Assembly (NCBI GenBank): GCA_903813345.2
Contig: CAIIXF020000007.1
Coordinates: forward strand, 11,227,730 to 11,291,729
Direction of reading: 5' to 3'
DNA length: 64,000 nucleotides
DNA from: Owenia fusiformis
Lineage: Eukaryota > Annelida > Polychaeta > Sabellida > Oweniidae
The notes beneath the pieces were generated by a model. The model had not been told where the DNA came from. It saw nothing but the letters and a program-made list of their open reading frames with translations, and ran no database searches. Position 1 is the first letter of the stretch, and every line of letters starts with the position of its first letter. Of the stretch, positions 45,816 to 60,800 are shown one piece after another. The translations under genes and the position numbers were made by a program.

Positions 45816-48800
45816 ATGTCTAAACCAAGAACAGCAGCACCGACAGTGATCCATAAAGTGATCATGGTTGGAAGTGGAGGAGTTGGAAAGTCAGCATTAA
45901 CATTACAGTTCATGTATGATGAGGTTAGTTATGCCTTCCTTGTTTATAACAACAAGAGCCTGTCTGTTTGTCATATGGAAAGGGGTATTTATTAATCACT
46001 TACATTTTCACTCATTTTTCAGCTTTCATATCATAACTTATTGAACACAGTATGATTTTGCGTGGCCTGAATATGATCTAAAGTCCTTGATACACTCGCT
46101 ATCATTCATTGCCATATTGAAAATTAGTCATTCTGGATAAGTTTTGCATGTACAGATAGACTCACTTAAAACAATCTGAGAAAATGTGCAACATACTTTA
46201 GTTAGTATAATGAATGATAAGGGGTCTGAAAGAATAGTTACTTGAAATGTAATTCGATAAAACTTCTCTAATCTTAATGTCTTTGAGACTGGCCAAAAGT
46301 GTTTAATGTAACCATTTAAGTCAATGGGAGTTAATAACTTCGGGACCAAGAAAAATTGTTCACATTGAGAGGTGTTCAAATATACAGGTGTCACTGTATG
46401 GTGTACAATGCTAAGATACCCCCTCTCCCCACTCAACCACCGCATCTCAATGCCATAGTTTTAGATTATAATAATAAACAAATCAGTTTATTTATACAAG
46501 TTTATTAAGTAAAATAAACTATATGTACAATAAAATTTGTGCAAGAGTGCCAAGAGTAACACCAAGAGGTTTCACCGATGCTCACTGAGCAGTTTATAAA
46601 TACTATATTATGTTACAATCCTTGAGAAAGTTGGAGCTATTTAAATGAAAACTATTATTATTATTATTATACTGTTGTAGAACTATTATACAACTCACTT
46701 TGATTGTGTAATATTAAAGTCTCTGTTAAATTATCAAAATGAATATTTTCACAATTATCCTACCAGAAGAAGTCATGATTTACATGCTAGGGCTTACAAA
46801 ACAAAAATAGGGTTATATTCAATCAAAGTACAGGGTCCAAGAATCTGGAATTCTATCTCAGATCATGTCAGATTTTTGCCTTCTTTACTTCAATTTAAAA
46901 TGACTAGAAAGAAAAACTTAATTGCTGAAATATAATTATATATTGTCACCTCATCTACCTTTCCATCCATACATTTTTTTCCTAAACTGAAATAGAGTTA
47001 ACACACATTGGCAGCCACAACCCACCACCACTAGCCATAAGTTAGATGCATACATATGCTATCAATATGTATAGTTATTATTAAATTTTCATTTTTGTCA
47101 CAAAAACAACTTCATACACTTGTTAAAGTGTCAGTTGATGTATAATTTATGTATCATAGTTTGACAATAAAGTATGTAACTAAAAAAAAAAAAAAAAATT
47201 ACCATCAATTTCGATTGATAAATAGAGTAATAAAGTGGCTAAAGAATGAATATATTTAGATATTCTGACACTAATTATAATAGATTGTTCAAAGGATACT
47301 AATAGATGCATTAGCTGATTGTTAATCATTTTGGCAAGATCAAGTTATATCACTAAGTTGACTGAGACATATGTTCATTAATTACAATATTTACAAGTGC
47401 ACTTAAGCAGCCAGTTTATCAATATCTATATGTTATCACAAGAGTGGTCCAATATATACAATATCACAAGATGTCCAGTGTTCCATTATCACAAGATGGC
47501 CAGAGTTCCAATTTGTACAGTATCATGAAATGTCCAGTGTTCCAATATATACAATATCACGACAGGTCCAGTGTTCCAATATGTACAATATCACAAGATG
47601 GCCAGTGTTCCAATATGTACATTATCACGCAAGTTCCAGTGTTCCAATATGTACATTATCACAAGAACTCCTTTGTTCCAATATGTACATTATCACAAGA
47701 ACTCCTTTGTTCAAATATGTACATTATTATGAGAGGTCCAATTATCTTATATTACAAGAGGTTTGACAGTGATGGTGTTCCAATATATACAATATAACGA
47801 AAGGTCAGTGTTCCAATATATACACTTTGTTGTTGCTGGCACTTTGTTGTTATGGTGATGCCTTGCAGCTTGTATTGTGACGTTTCCCGTCGGCATTGAC
47901 CAAAGGCCTCGGAATGAGGGAGCAGCATGCCACGGCATAAACTCATGGTCCCTAGAAGTATATATTGAATACTATTACATAGCTGTAATAACACATTATT
48001 AGGAAATAAAAACTGTGATATAGCATTCATCTGAATTTGATTTGAACTATGAATAAAATTATAATAACAAGATTCAATAGCTTCTTTCTAAATAGTGTAA
48101 ACAAAATAATTCTAGCAATCAAATCAAATCTTCCTATTCCGTGACATTGCATCAATTTTTATAAATTATACAATAAGAGTAAAATAATACAATGAATTCT
48201 TAAACAATTTTAAGAATTTTTATACAGTTGAAAAAGGATCCAGACAGGATCCGAAACGTCCTGTATAGTAAAAATACGTTGTGAAAAAGAAGAAAAAAAT
48301 ATTTTTGTAATATAATAAATGTCTACAGGGAGATATTCCAAACTTCTTCTAAAAAGCATTCATGAAATCGTTGACATCCTTTATGTCCAGGATAAGCCAT
48401 GCCCCATATTTAAAACTTTATATAAGACCTATCGCCAATTTCAATCAATGGAGCTCCTATTTTGTGAATTCATTTTTCGAAGACTTTCAAAATAACCGTT
48501 GAAATTATCAATCAAATTTTGCAACAGGAATTTTGAAAAATGTTATAAAAAAAGTTTTCTGTACAAGTACAGTTCTAGTGTTTGGGCTTTTTTAGATAGC
48601 TCCTCAATATGAGTGAGATAGTAATTACCTTATAAGCTGGAGTGATGCCTGGGTGGATAACTGGCGAAACCCTCAACTTGGTTGCTTCCCACACTCCTCT
48701 CTGGCCATACCATGTGATTAGGTCTGTACTCAAACACGTCATCGTCATCACATGTAGATGGAAGGGATGATTGAGAGTCGAGGCGGCGACTGTCCACACT

Positions 48801-51800
48801 GCCATGGCTGTTGCTGCGGTAACCAGATGATCCTGACTCTAGTCTCGTGATGATATTGTCGATTGCTGTAGCTAATGGTGACATAGATGATTGGCCAGGG
48901 AATACTGCCTGGCTGACAGGGGTTGAAGTGCTTTGAGGACGCCCCATACTCCATTGATCGCTATCATTGAATAGTTGTCGTCTGGGAGCCACCTCGCTGT
49001 GACCTCTCTGTCGGGACATATCAATGAAGCCCTGGTTGAATTCTCCAGTCCCGTGTCTTTGTGCCCCAGGTATCATACTGCAAAGTGGCCTAGATTCCAC
49101 GGTTTCCTCATGCTTGGGTTCTGTCTGTGGTATGCCACTAGTAGATAGGGGCCTTGGTCCATTGTCCATTCTCCTGCCTGGGGGAGGAGCGAGAGCTGCT
49201 ATTTGTTGTTGTGTTGGCTGGTTGATGCCTAGGAGTGATTCCAGGTAGTTGATATAGTCTAGCGCCATGTCAAGAGTTCTTTCCTTTGTAACATAGCAGC
49301 TGGGTCGTACTGGAAGACGGACACGAAGTTTGTCAAACAAGACGCGGTGTCTTCGAGTCAGATCTCGGTGTCTGAAATTAACAAGATTACGTCTCTCCTT
49401 GCGCTTCTGTTCCTCCTCAGACATGAGACGTTGATGCTCTCCCGAATGTGTTTCTGATTCTACAAGAGGAGAATCACGGTCCGAAGTGTGAGATTCAGCT
49501 GCTGAATCCACGCGGCCAGAACTAGCAGTTGACCCCTGGGCGATTTGGGGACGTTGCGATGATCCTTCCTCGACAGTATCAATGTTCATTGCGCTCCTAA
49601 ATTCTTGTGTAGTGTTTTGCTGGATTGGCATCATGTTGTTGTTATTCATATCCATCATTGGTTCTCTAGTTTATTTTTCGGCCTTCTTCAATACTCAACT
49701 TGTCTGACTTATATAAAACTAACTGATTGAAAAATTTGTGTGTGATAATAGCATTCAATGTTGACTCTTTGAGATTGTGAAATGTAACTGATTTCTCTTC
49801 CAAAACTGCTTGGTATTTATACCCTTCTGGTGGAAAGGCGGGAGACACAATGTCCAGGTTGCTCATTTGCATAACAAATAAATATTCTGATCAAAGACTG
49901 TCTCTTGGACATAAATAATCTTGTCTCGCTTATTTCTATGATCTTACATAATCTTGCTCTTTCAAGATTGCGTGAAAGGATCATGATCTAATTTGCATAA
50001 AATATAAATAATTCTCACACCTGTTGATTAGGGTTTATTTTCATTAAAGATTTTGGTAGTTGAATAATCAAAAAGATGTTAAGATGTTGCAGACATTATA
50101 ATTGCATAAAAAGCAGATGAAAGTCAGCCTTGCTCCAAGTTCTTAGAACTTTGTTTCTGTTTTAGAATATGTATTTTTGGCTCATATCATTCTTTGTCTT
50201 GTCTATTTCCTAAAAAAGTGCATATTTTATTGCAGAAAAACTAAGGCTTTTTACAATAATGTAGCAATTTTCTATTCTATGAATTTGGTTACCACCACAT
50301 CTATTATTCGGGAGAATTTAAACATTTCCCCCCATTTTTTGCACTTTGAATCGTTGATATCTCCACGAATTTATATCATATAGCAATAAAATACTGTGAA
50401 TCTTTGATTGCCTTTAATCTTTATAAAGAAAGCTACTTTTGAAAGCCCATTGTAATACCTTGCCTCATTTGCATAGAAAATAAATATTTCCCATGTAATG
50501 TTAATCTGTTATCAAAATCAAATCAATTCTAAATATTATTCTAGACTTTCTAATTGAAAGAAATGCATAGTGTGGCCCCACCTTGTACCGCCTCCACATG
50601 TCTACTGGCCCAATAAATATGAACTAAATAGTTATTTTCTATTGTAATTCAGAAGCGTTTAAAGAATTAGGAATTATCTCCCAGTGCCACCATAATGAGA
50701 GGGAACACTGGGAATGGAAGAACAAAAATGTCAAGCCTGTTATTATAAAGTAATAGATTTTTATATTCATGTTTTACTCTCTATGATCATTCATGATTAT
50801 GATTATTATTAATATCTTGTGATCGGAGTGATGTCTTTAAGATTACTTTCCCGCCTAAAAGATCAAGAGGACACCTTTATTACGATCCCTAGCTTATGAT
50901 CCTGACTGAGACTATAATCAATGATCAAGCATGACAATCAGGAGTTATGTATATTGGCTAGAAGACTAATTAAATAGAATGTTATTTTTGAAGGTACTTT
51001 CATTTCCTCCCTGGTGTTTTTCCTTAGTAAATGTATCATTTCTGTATTACGGAAAGGCCGTGTTGGGTATTAGGACCCAGATAGCAATTTTCAGAAAGTT
51101 TGAAATGCATTCTGTGTAAATATTGAAGTATGTTTTAAGATTGGGTAAAACAAAGTAGTTAGTGTTAGGGGAAAGGGGAATTTGTAGGGGTTTATGCACA
51201 TTACATCCTGGATTTTATTCAGAATATCTGACTCACCTCTCTCTATATACATGTATATAACCTTATATAAGCATTTTGACCAGTTTTATAAAAATTTTAG
51301 GAAAAAGATTTTAGGAAATTTGGTTAAACCACTCATTAGATGATATCTTTACAAAAAAATAACACAGACCCCCTTAATTTGTACTCAAAACTGTAATGAA
51401 AAGGTCAACTCTCCTCATGATTTTGTGCTTGACGGATTAATAAAATGAAGATTTGAAATATGTTTTCATAATTGTACATTGACTCGTCCCATTCTGAATG
51501 AGTATTATATACTCCTGTATAAATAAAGATAAGACAAATCAAACAATACTCCGATACAATAGTTATGATTAATCATATATAATCATGTAAGGTAAACAAA
51601 TCTGTATATTCTCAATAGTTTACAATGGCAATTTATTAACCATTCTAATATATTTCCTAACATTTTTATTGTTATTTACTATCTCCTCTATCCTTGTAAT
51701 GTCTGAACAGGTATCATGGTTTTATATTCAAGGTATGCGTTTGTCTGTCTGAGTCTATGAAGGGGGCCTTTAGCATGTATTTCCTTATTAGGCTTGTCTC

Positions 51801-54800
51801 CTGCTCATGTAGCCCTTTACACTGGTGTTATTAGATATAGGTGGGGAATGGTCAATAATAGTAGGTGGAAAACATGTGGAAACATACAAAATGGGTAAAC
51901 AAATATATTTGTGAAACACGGTAGGCTAAACTACACATGTGGCCAAATTCATAATTCTCCTTCAAATAAAAGGTTCGGTATTCAACATCCATCCTCTTGC
52001 CACAGTACAAATATGATGAAGGAGTATCTTACAGGCCTCGATTAATTGAGTCTTAAATTGTTATTCAATGCTTCCTATGAAATATAGGAGTTACAGTTTA
52101 TATCATACTCTGTAATTGACACAGTTCTAATATATACTTGTAATAAAATCTTTTGGAAGTGGAACATTGAGATATCTCACTAAGCACAATCAGAAGAAAA
52201 CACATTCACTCAGGTCAAAGATCATCTTTATTTTCTAAACATTTTTGACATGTTGTCATTATCTACTTCCATTCTCTTGACCTCAGAGAGAAGTTATATG
52301 CAGTTTTTATTATTCTGATTTTGATTAATGGTAAGTGTTGGTCTAAGTACAGAAAGTTATGAAATAAATCTCTTTGAACAGTAGAATAATTTTGACATTT
52401 ACTACTGCTAGGTTTTCACCATGGGGTGATTTTAATTGTTTAGTACGGTACACAATGCACAAATCAGTATTCATATTCTGTTCTTCTAGGTTGTCTTGTA
52501 GCACAGGAGGGGGATGAAGGTGTCTTGAGAGCACATTTTTCAACAATCTAATCCTTCATAAGTTAGAGTTGTTGAGAAGAAAAATTAAGTGGCTTCTCCT
52601 TTAGGAGACAATGGGATTATTAATGAAGCTCCTTCACATTTGCATCACATATGATAATTAAAAGTCACATAGTACTTATATTACAGAAGCAATCTGCAAA
52701 AAGATTTCTTACGCTTGTCAATTTATCATTCATCTCCTTGCTAACCATGTTAACCTGTTAAAGCTTATCCAAAGACCTAAAGAACTAACAACTTTTTATC
52801 TCAGTCAGATAAACTCCAGTGAGAGCAATAAACAAAGTATGCACCAATGCATGTACTTGAATTTCTCTTCTTAGTGTTTCAACATTTTTACATAAGACAA
52901 ATCACTTTGATCCCAAGTGGATATCTTGACCCGTATCTGGGTTACACCTCTTATCCGCCCAGATCAACTGACCATAAAAACTGTAATAGAAAGCAGTTCA
53001 TCTGCAGTGGCTACTAGCCAGCTACTCTCTAACTATTGCAGATGATTTTGTGGTATTCAATTGTGATGTGGATAAGGTCTTAACAGTCTCAAATGTGAGA
53101 CAAGCTACTTATAGGCAGAAATTGTAGTTTCATGATTTTGATGACTTTCATTTGATCAGATATAGGATTGATAAAAGAATCTAATTTAATAGAGTATAGT
53201 AAAATTTGGGCTCTTTCAAAGAGTAAAGAAGTTCACATTTTGTATGCAAAACAAAGCAGGATTAGTATAAGACAACCCTGAGATCTGTTTTTGTTCTAAA
53301 TATCCATTTTTGTAGTTCTTCGACTCGACTTATAGGTAGATTTATATTTATCTGTTTTTCATAATGTTGCTGAGTGAACTGTATGATCTAATTAGTAGAA
53401 ATTCTCATGATTACTGCATCTTATCTGTAATTATGTAATCAAGTCTGCTAGAGATCTACTCCAGGCTTTACAGTAACATAAAGAGTTCCTTAGGGGGAGA
53501 AACTCATAGTTGAGTAGCTCTATGTGAAAACTGATTTAGGCCTTCCAAATAGTTAATAGATCTTACAACTAACTAACAACTAGAAGAAGATTTGGCAATT
53601 ACCCAAATGCTTGATTTTGCATTTTGACCTTATAGGATCAAAGATCAAATATTTTAGGTGAATGGATAGTTGGAATCCAAAATTGTAGCTGCTGATTACC
53701 CTTATCCCATGCCAGGACTGTCCTGGACCGAGCACAATCTTTTGCCTGTTCGATTACAACTTGGGAGAATTATCTACGCCCCTTACACAGTGTAAGGGGC
53801 GTAGATAATTTCAGATGCCTACTTCAATAGATTCCTTGGTATTTTACCATTTATGTAGTTGAATCCACAATTGTCTGGGTTTATCGGCAGAACGAAGAAA
53901 TTTTCGTTTTTGATAGCAATATTTGCGTGTAATATTTAACTTATTTCAACCGTCAAATTCCTCCATTTATTGGTACTTCCGGTCCACTTCCGGTCCAGTC
54001 AAACTTGGAATCCCCTTTTAAATCCAACCGCCATCTTGGAAAGTGATGGAATCTCTCTCGATGAAAAAGAAAAATGTTCCCGTTCTGACGATATACCCAG
54101 ACAATTGTGGATTCAACTACACGAAAAGAATGCTAAAATACCAAGGAATCCATTGAAGTACAGTAGGTATCTTAAGTGTAAGGGGTGTAGATAATTCTCC
54201 CAAGCTGTAATCGTACAGGCAAACGATTGCGCTCGGTCCAGGACTATAGTCCTGATACGGGATAAGATTACCCCATATACTGAATTTATGATTTATGCTT
54301 TACTAAAAAGCTCAGTTTACCTTGCGTGCAGAGTCTAGTTACAAACAACCCGAGTGGTGAAAAAGTTCTCGAGGAGTTCTTCTCGAAGCGAACTCGAGCA
54401 AGTGCAAAGGGTAGGATCAGTTGAGATTACAAATGTGAATACATTGTATATTGAACATTATTTTTTGACAATTTCTCTGATATATTTACTATTGGCACTT
54501 GATAAGTTGTTTTGATGGAACCCTGGCGGGTAGCGGCATTATCAACTTTAATATGGGATGAACCATCAATGGGCCTCATAGCACTCATCCTGAAAGAGAC
54601 AACATATTAAAAAATACCAACCAATACCAAAGGACCTCAATATTTGAATATATAATTCACTCTTCTCTGACATCATTCACGATTCTTTTTAATTAACCTG
54701 TGTTAGACTGGATATATGTGAAATCAGTACATGAAGTGATTATTGAAGTGGTACATCCCCCTCTGGGTAGACCAAGCATTTTAAGAATTTAGCAAGGAAT

Positions 54801-57800
54801 AGAAGAAAAGAAGTATACATTCTTGAGATTGTTATTGCAGTATTTGATTTCCAGAAATAGATAAAAAAGGTTGAATGTCTTGTCTTTCAATGAGTACAAG
54901 AACAACCTGTTATACTGCAAAGGCCCCGACAGAATAGTGATTTATGTAGATGCAATTCTAGAGACTGAATGAAAAATCGTTATTTAATGATGAGTGACTA
55001 AAAACAGTTATTGTGAATGCAACTATAGCTTAAAATGTGCCTGATTGATATAATCGTTGTAGAGGGAGATAAATTGTTCAAAAAACTCCGGAAAATATTA
55101 TTATTCTGATTTTTAGAAACTGTACAGTAAAACCTGTTTGATTAAACACGACTGGAACAGGCCAAAAGTGTTCAGATTGGCAGGTGTTCCCATCTGAGGT
55201 TTTTTAACATGGAAGTTGGAAAAATAGAACAAAAAGGGTTGACATCACGAGATGTTCAGATATATCCTGATTTTAACATACCTGTAATACTTATTCTCAC
55301 AACTCTATCATTTGATTTTGTTTGAGACTTGAATCTTAGTGATGTTTTATAACTTCAGTCTTATATGTGAAATGCAAGAACTTTGTTCAAAGCTTTCTTT
55401 TATCATACTATACCAATACCATGGTGTTTCAGTGCAGTGGTCACAATATTCTAGTCATGTTAAATCTAAAAGAACTGCCCACTTCTGAATTACTGGGGTC
55501 AATCCTACCAGTGTGTCATTTTGTTGTTACCACCATAAAGTGGTGACATGATATGATGTTGACATATAATTGTCACAGTCATCATATTTTTGTGACCAAC
55601 TTTGGCATAAGCATCAAAAGTTACTGATCAGCTTTGGCATTAGACTTCATCTGCAAACACATTTGTAGCCACTTGTACTATTTTGTTATGGTAAAATGCC
55701 TTATTATAATTTCTATCAGGCAATATGAAATCATTATAAATAACTCCATCACGATCCACACACTACCACTTGTCTCCCTAAGGAGAAACCACAGCTGTAT
55801 AAAAAAGTATTTTCCAATTGTCTACAGATTGTAAACCCATCAAGCCAGCCAGGTGTATTCTCTCTTGGCAACCGAGTGAATTCTCTCTGGGGTTCAACCA
55901 TAATAATCTGAAATAAGAAGAGAAAAGAGCGAAAGCTGTTAAAAAGGTTGTTATGAGTAAGATTTAGTGCAATTTCACATCCACAGGTTTGCAATTTTCT
56001 ACTGTTTTCCAGATGAATTATCGGAGAAATGACCTCTGTTAATTTGAGTTGGAAATGTCACGAAGCCTGGCTATGTAATAACTTGCAAGGATATATCTTC
56101 TGTTATTAGATTTTCATTTATAGCTTGCAGAGAGGGGAAAATGAAAATGTGATTATTCACATAACTGTCAAACTTGTCTCTATTTGTAAGATAGATTCAT
56201 ATTTAGATTAAGAAAATAATGTATCAGAATGTCGGTTTGTTTCTATTTCTTAAGTCCTTCACAAGACCTTGGCTTTGTCTATACTAGATTTAAATGTTTT
56301 AGTTGTATAATTCAGGTGTAATTATGTAATCTGAATATGAAGTTGAAAAACTCACAGCAGTTTATCTAAAGAAGAGATGAAAAAGTAAAAACACTTTCGG
56401 TACTCATTTCATGTTTATTTGAAAAATAGAATCATCAGAGAATATATTAGACCAAGCAGTTGTTTGGAAATCTATTTATCATTGCTATTGTTTAGAATTT
56501 TGTCAAGTTTATTACTGAGCTGCCTTTTCAATCTACAAGGTCACATATGAGCAATCTTCCTGGTTTGTATTCAATACTGATAATGTCATTTCAGATTTTT
56601 GCAAAGGCTTTTTTCTGTGTACATATGATATACAATACAATAATAATACAATAATACAATACAAGCATAGCATCTTTTACCCTGCGTGCAGAGTCTAGTT
56701 AAACTACACTCTGCCTATACTAGTAGAGACCATATTACAGTTTAGTAGCCCCGCCCCCACGACGGGTACCGGTGACAGTTTGTGTAATAAATCACTCCTG
56801 ACCTACGCGCTGACCTTTCTTCCACTAATCAGCGAGCTTGAAGATACATACGCCAAATGCGTTCTAATTAAATATGCGCATGTCATTGGTCAATTCCGGT
56901 CTCAACGATGACGTCAGAAGGAATGACCATATATAGAACGTCGGTCAAATTTGGCCGACGAACACTGATTGGCGCGGTGAGTTCACAAGTTTATTTTAGT
57001 TTGAAAGAGTGAAGACGAAGCTCTCTTTTAAGAAGTGAAGTCAAACGAATGCAAAGGGTAAGCATCTTTCATCCTTTCTGAAATAATGTACCAGGGAAAT
57101 GTATGAGTTAAAGAGAGACATTAAATGTAGATTTGCAACAAAAAGCATAATTATCACAGATACTAGTTTTCTGCATGAAAAAATCAAAATTCTGCAAAAA
57201 ATTCTGCAAGAAAAAAAGCAAATTCTGCAATCTTTTAAAACGATGAAAAACGGAAACGGAAGTCAGCTACTTTCTAGGTAAGAACTGCGCGTCATTAGCG
57301 AACTCGCTTTAGCGAATTTAAACGTGATAGAATGTTGAATTTCACGGTGAAATCGTACTTGTACTCAATAATGATTGATTGTTGGACATAAACAGACACT
57401 CTTCAAATACCCCGCAAAGGTAGGAGATCGTAAAATATGTAATTTCTGGAAATTCTGGTAATTCCGCGGGATTTTCATGAAAATCAGGGATTCTGCAAAA
57501 AATTGAAGTTTTGTCAAATTCCGTCCACGCCGCGGAATTACGGAATACTAGTATCTATGAATTATGTTGAATTATCTGGGTTAATTTGTTAGTTGAATAG
57601 ATTTTAGATTTAAGCGTTTGGCATCTGGGACAAATTGTTATATTTTTATAATACCAGCCAGGTGTGAGGTGCCATGACATTTTATCATGTAAATGCCATG
57701 TTTCAATAAACATTTTGGTATCCTCACACATTCATACAGTGAAAACTTGTTTCTATGTTGCTACCCTACATTTGAAATCTGTTAGGGTTCAGGACAATAT

Positions 57801-60800
57801 TTTGCAAAGGCTACAGCGGAAACTTCAGATTTGTAACTACTTGTATCTTAATTGTAAGCATAATTTTGACTGACTTATGTGGGATTCACTTGATCGCAGC
57901 CTTCTAAAGGAGGTTCTCAAGTACAGAATAAGATAATTAATATTAGAGTTATTTCAATTGAGAGCAATCTAATTTGGTAGATATTTTGACAGAGGGGTAC
58001 TTTCATTAATGGAAAATCTGTCTATCTGATAGAAACTTTCAATAAATGTTCTCCAATTAGTAGCCAAAAGCTGTAAAGTTCATACACAGTTTATAGCAAG
58101 AGCAGCTGATGCTATACTGATATGTTTCAACATACTTAATGGTGAAGTTATGGCTTCTATAGGAAACTCTAAGGAGTAGAAGTTTGGGGATTTTTATTTT
58201 ACCTGGCAAGGTTGAGAGCCTAGGAGTCAAAGATCCCTCATGGTTTCCCTTACTTTCAACAAAATACTTATCACTTGAAAGAATCAAAATTGGCAGTGGT
58301 ATGTTTTCCCATCTTTCAACATCATACTGTTCATGTAGTATTTAGATAAAATTCCCAGGTAAAATTCTCCTTTAAATATGCAAAATCGTTGCAACTATCA
58401 ATAGATAGAAATAAATTTAATATTGAGGCAAGAACTTGAAATATAACTTTCTGGGGAAAATTGTCTGTGTGAACATCAAAGCAATCAAGCTATTATAGAA
58501 GGATTAGCAGGGTGTGTTGCTTTTCCATGGTTATATTACAAGATAGATAAAAAGAAGATAATTGGATTTTCACTATGAGATAGTCATTTTGACAAATTGC
58601 TTAATTTATGAAATAGATGAGACTTTTCTTTACTTTGGAAAGATATGCAACAGTATTTATGACGATCATTTTAGCAAAATAAAAGGATAGTGCAATATCA
58701 CTGGTACTCACCTAGTTACGCTGACGATACGTCAGCGTAACAAGATGGAAGAACTTCCGGGCTTCGTTTTCAGTAAGATATTTTTATTTCTCATTACATT
58801 CTACAAGTAAATACGTTCAATATTTTTAGCTTGCTTAACAGATTTTCATGATAGTTTTGTAAGTGTTAGTATGGGTCCCACATCTTTTTGATGAATGAAA
58901 TTGACAAGTTTGGCTTGTACTTCTCATAGGAACCTTTCATGCTATCTGTCAAGTAGTGCCCTTATTAGGCAATTAGAATCAGAAAAAACTCCAAATAAGA
59001 AATGTATGGTATAAATGAATCAATATGCAAAGGGCATTTCACCAGTGCATTTATTTTTGGTTTGGTAGATGATTTTATGTCTCCACCAAGAAGTGTGACA
59101 CTTTTGTAATATTAACCAGTTGGTGACACTGAGATGACAGTAAATGAATCAAACTGTTAAGCTCCCCCTACCCTTTATTAGGACCTGAGTAGTTATGATA
59201 CTTGCCTCTGGTCATCAGGATACCAACTTTCATATAAACATGATACAAAGCTACTTGACAGACCTCCTTCAATCAAGAAGCCTTGAGTAAATGTTAAGCA
59301 GTTGGAATTAAATGCTTAGCAGAACAACTTTCACACTTGTCTGGAAAGTTATAATGAACCGTGATTGCTCTCAATGGAAATTTCTTCTTCTATTATTACT
59401 TCATCCATTGGTATTTTAGTATTTTTACGCATCTGTAGAGCATGTTAACTTAAATGCTGATTTAAAGTACATCTTTCTGAGTTACCAGACCCTCAGATGG
59501 TTTAGCTGACTTGATGAGATTTCAGGCAGTAGTTTTTCTCTTAATTGAAACAGCTCTGATTTTTTAGATTCTGACTCGTACAAGGCCAAGCCTTGCTGCG
59601 GTTGTGTTGTTTTAAACTGCCATTGATTGTGTCGTGTTTCTTATATTTTATCCTCCATAGGATTGGAATAACTGGATATTGCAACCTGTCGTGAATTTGA
59701 GGATTATCTCGCACCAAGTTCAAAATCCAGAGTGAACATTTTTCAGAGTCCAGTGACCAAATGATTAATGTTGATTGAATGAACCTCTTTAAGTAGAGCA
59801 TATCACAAGTAGAACATTTTACAGTTACCTAAGATGTTCTACTTAAACAAGTTTTACTGTATTTGTACTGTGTTGAGAATATTGTTAAAATCAAGAATTT
59901 AAGAATATTTTATTTACTTTTGATATTTCTTAGTTAGAACTGGTAAAAGAAGAGTTTTGTAACTAATCAAGAAAAACTATTGAGAGCAAGAACAGTACTC
60001 TTTTTCTTTAATGGAATAGAATGTAATGCAGCAATTTGTGAATGTAAACTGTCGATTGGGAATATCATTGTGTTTCTAGGGAAATTAATGACTTGGTTGA
60101 GTGAATGGGTTGAGTTTATCTTATCTAGGAAGTATTGACCTTATATAATGCAATTTTCTCATATCTAGCAGCCTCTGTAGTTGCTCTTGCAAGTGGAAAA
60201 TAAAGATGGACTCAGATTGTGATTTAGTATGTAATTTCTTATTTCAAGGCAAAAGAGATTTGAAATAGAATCTCAAGGTAATACTATTGTAATGTACAAC
60301 TATGTTTATAGTCTTATTTACTAAGAATGATATCTCTAAATAGAATTCAATTTGAAGAACTGGTAGAAATCCTGGATTTTAAAAAGAACCAAATGAGATG
60401 TTAGTTATTTTTATACATACAGCATACAGCAAAACCCGTCTCATCCAATTATCACTGTAAAATTGAAGTTTATGGCAGGTTTAATAAATAGCCATAGTTT
60501 GCTCCTGAAATATTAAATAAATGGCAATGGGACTGAAAAAAACCGTTCACATAGAGAGGTGTTCAGATTAGAAAGGTGTTCAGCTATACAGGTTTTACTG
60601 TGTGCTACATCTTGATTGAAGTAAACTGGAAGCATATGGAGATGATTTTAAATCTTGTAAGGTGTAAATTGTTCTAACAGGGCATCATGTAGTGGAGGTA
60701 GTTACATTTCCTCATATGTTCACCAACATGTTACCATGTAGCACAAAAACTGTAAGCTAAATGTTACCTTTTATAAATGAGGAGTAAGTGGTTGGATTGC

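Noticed and set aside
47444-47797. Overlapping ORFs of 78-117 codons with CSNMYII-type repeats
   Set aside because: They simply translate the 34-bp minisatellite.
48225-48275. Possible hammerhead ribozyme or Penelope-type tail around GGATCCGAAACGTC
   Set aside because: GAAAC and GTC are present, but no CTGATGA core was found nearby.
52998-53045. Compact nested hairpin taken as a second hairpin-array region
   Set aside because: Neighbouring sequence has only occasional stems, so it is an isolated case and not a second array.
54440-54595. Possible minus-strand exon ([16 protein letters not shown]...) behind a CTTTCAG acceptor
   Set aside because: No partner exon with matching phase was found upstream, and the frame is short; left as unsupported.
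55749-55994. 81-codon minus-strand ORF
   Set aside because: No domain, odd composition, and no splice partner; probably chance.
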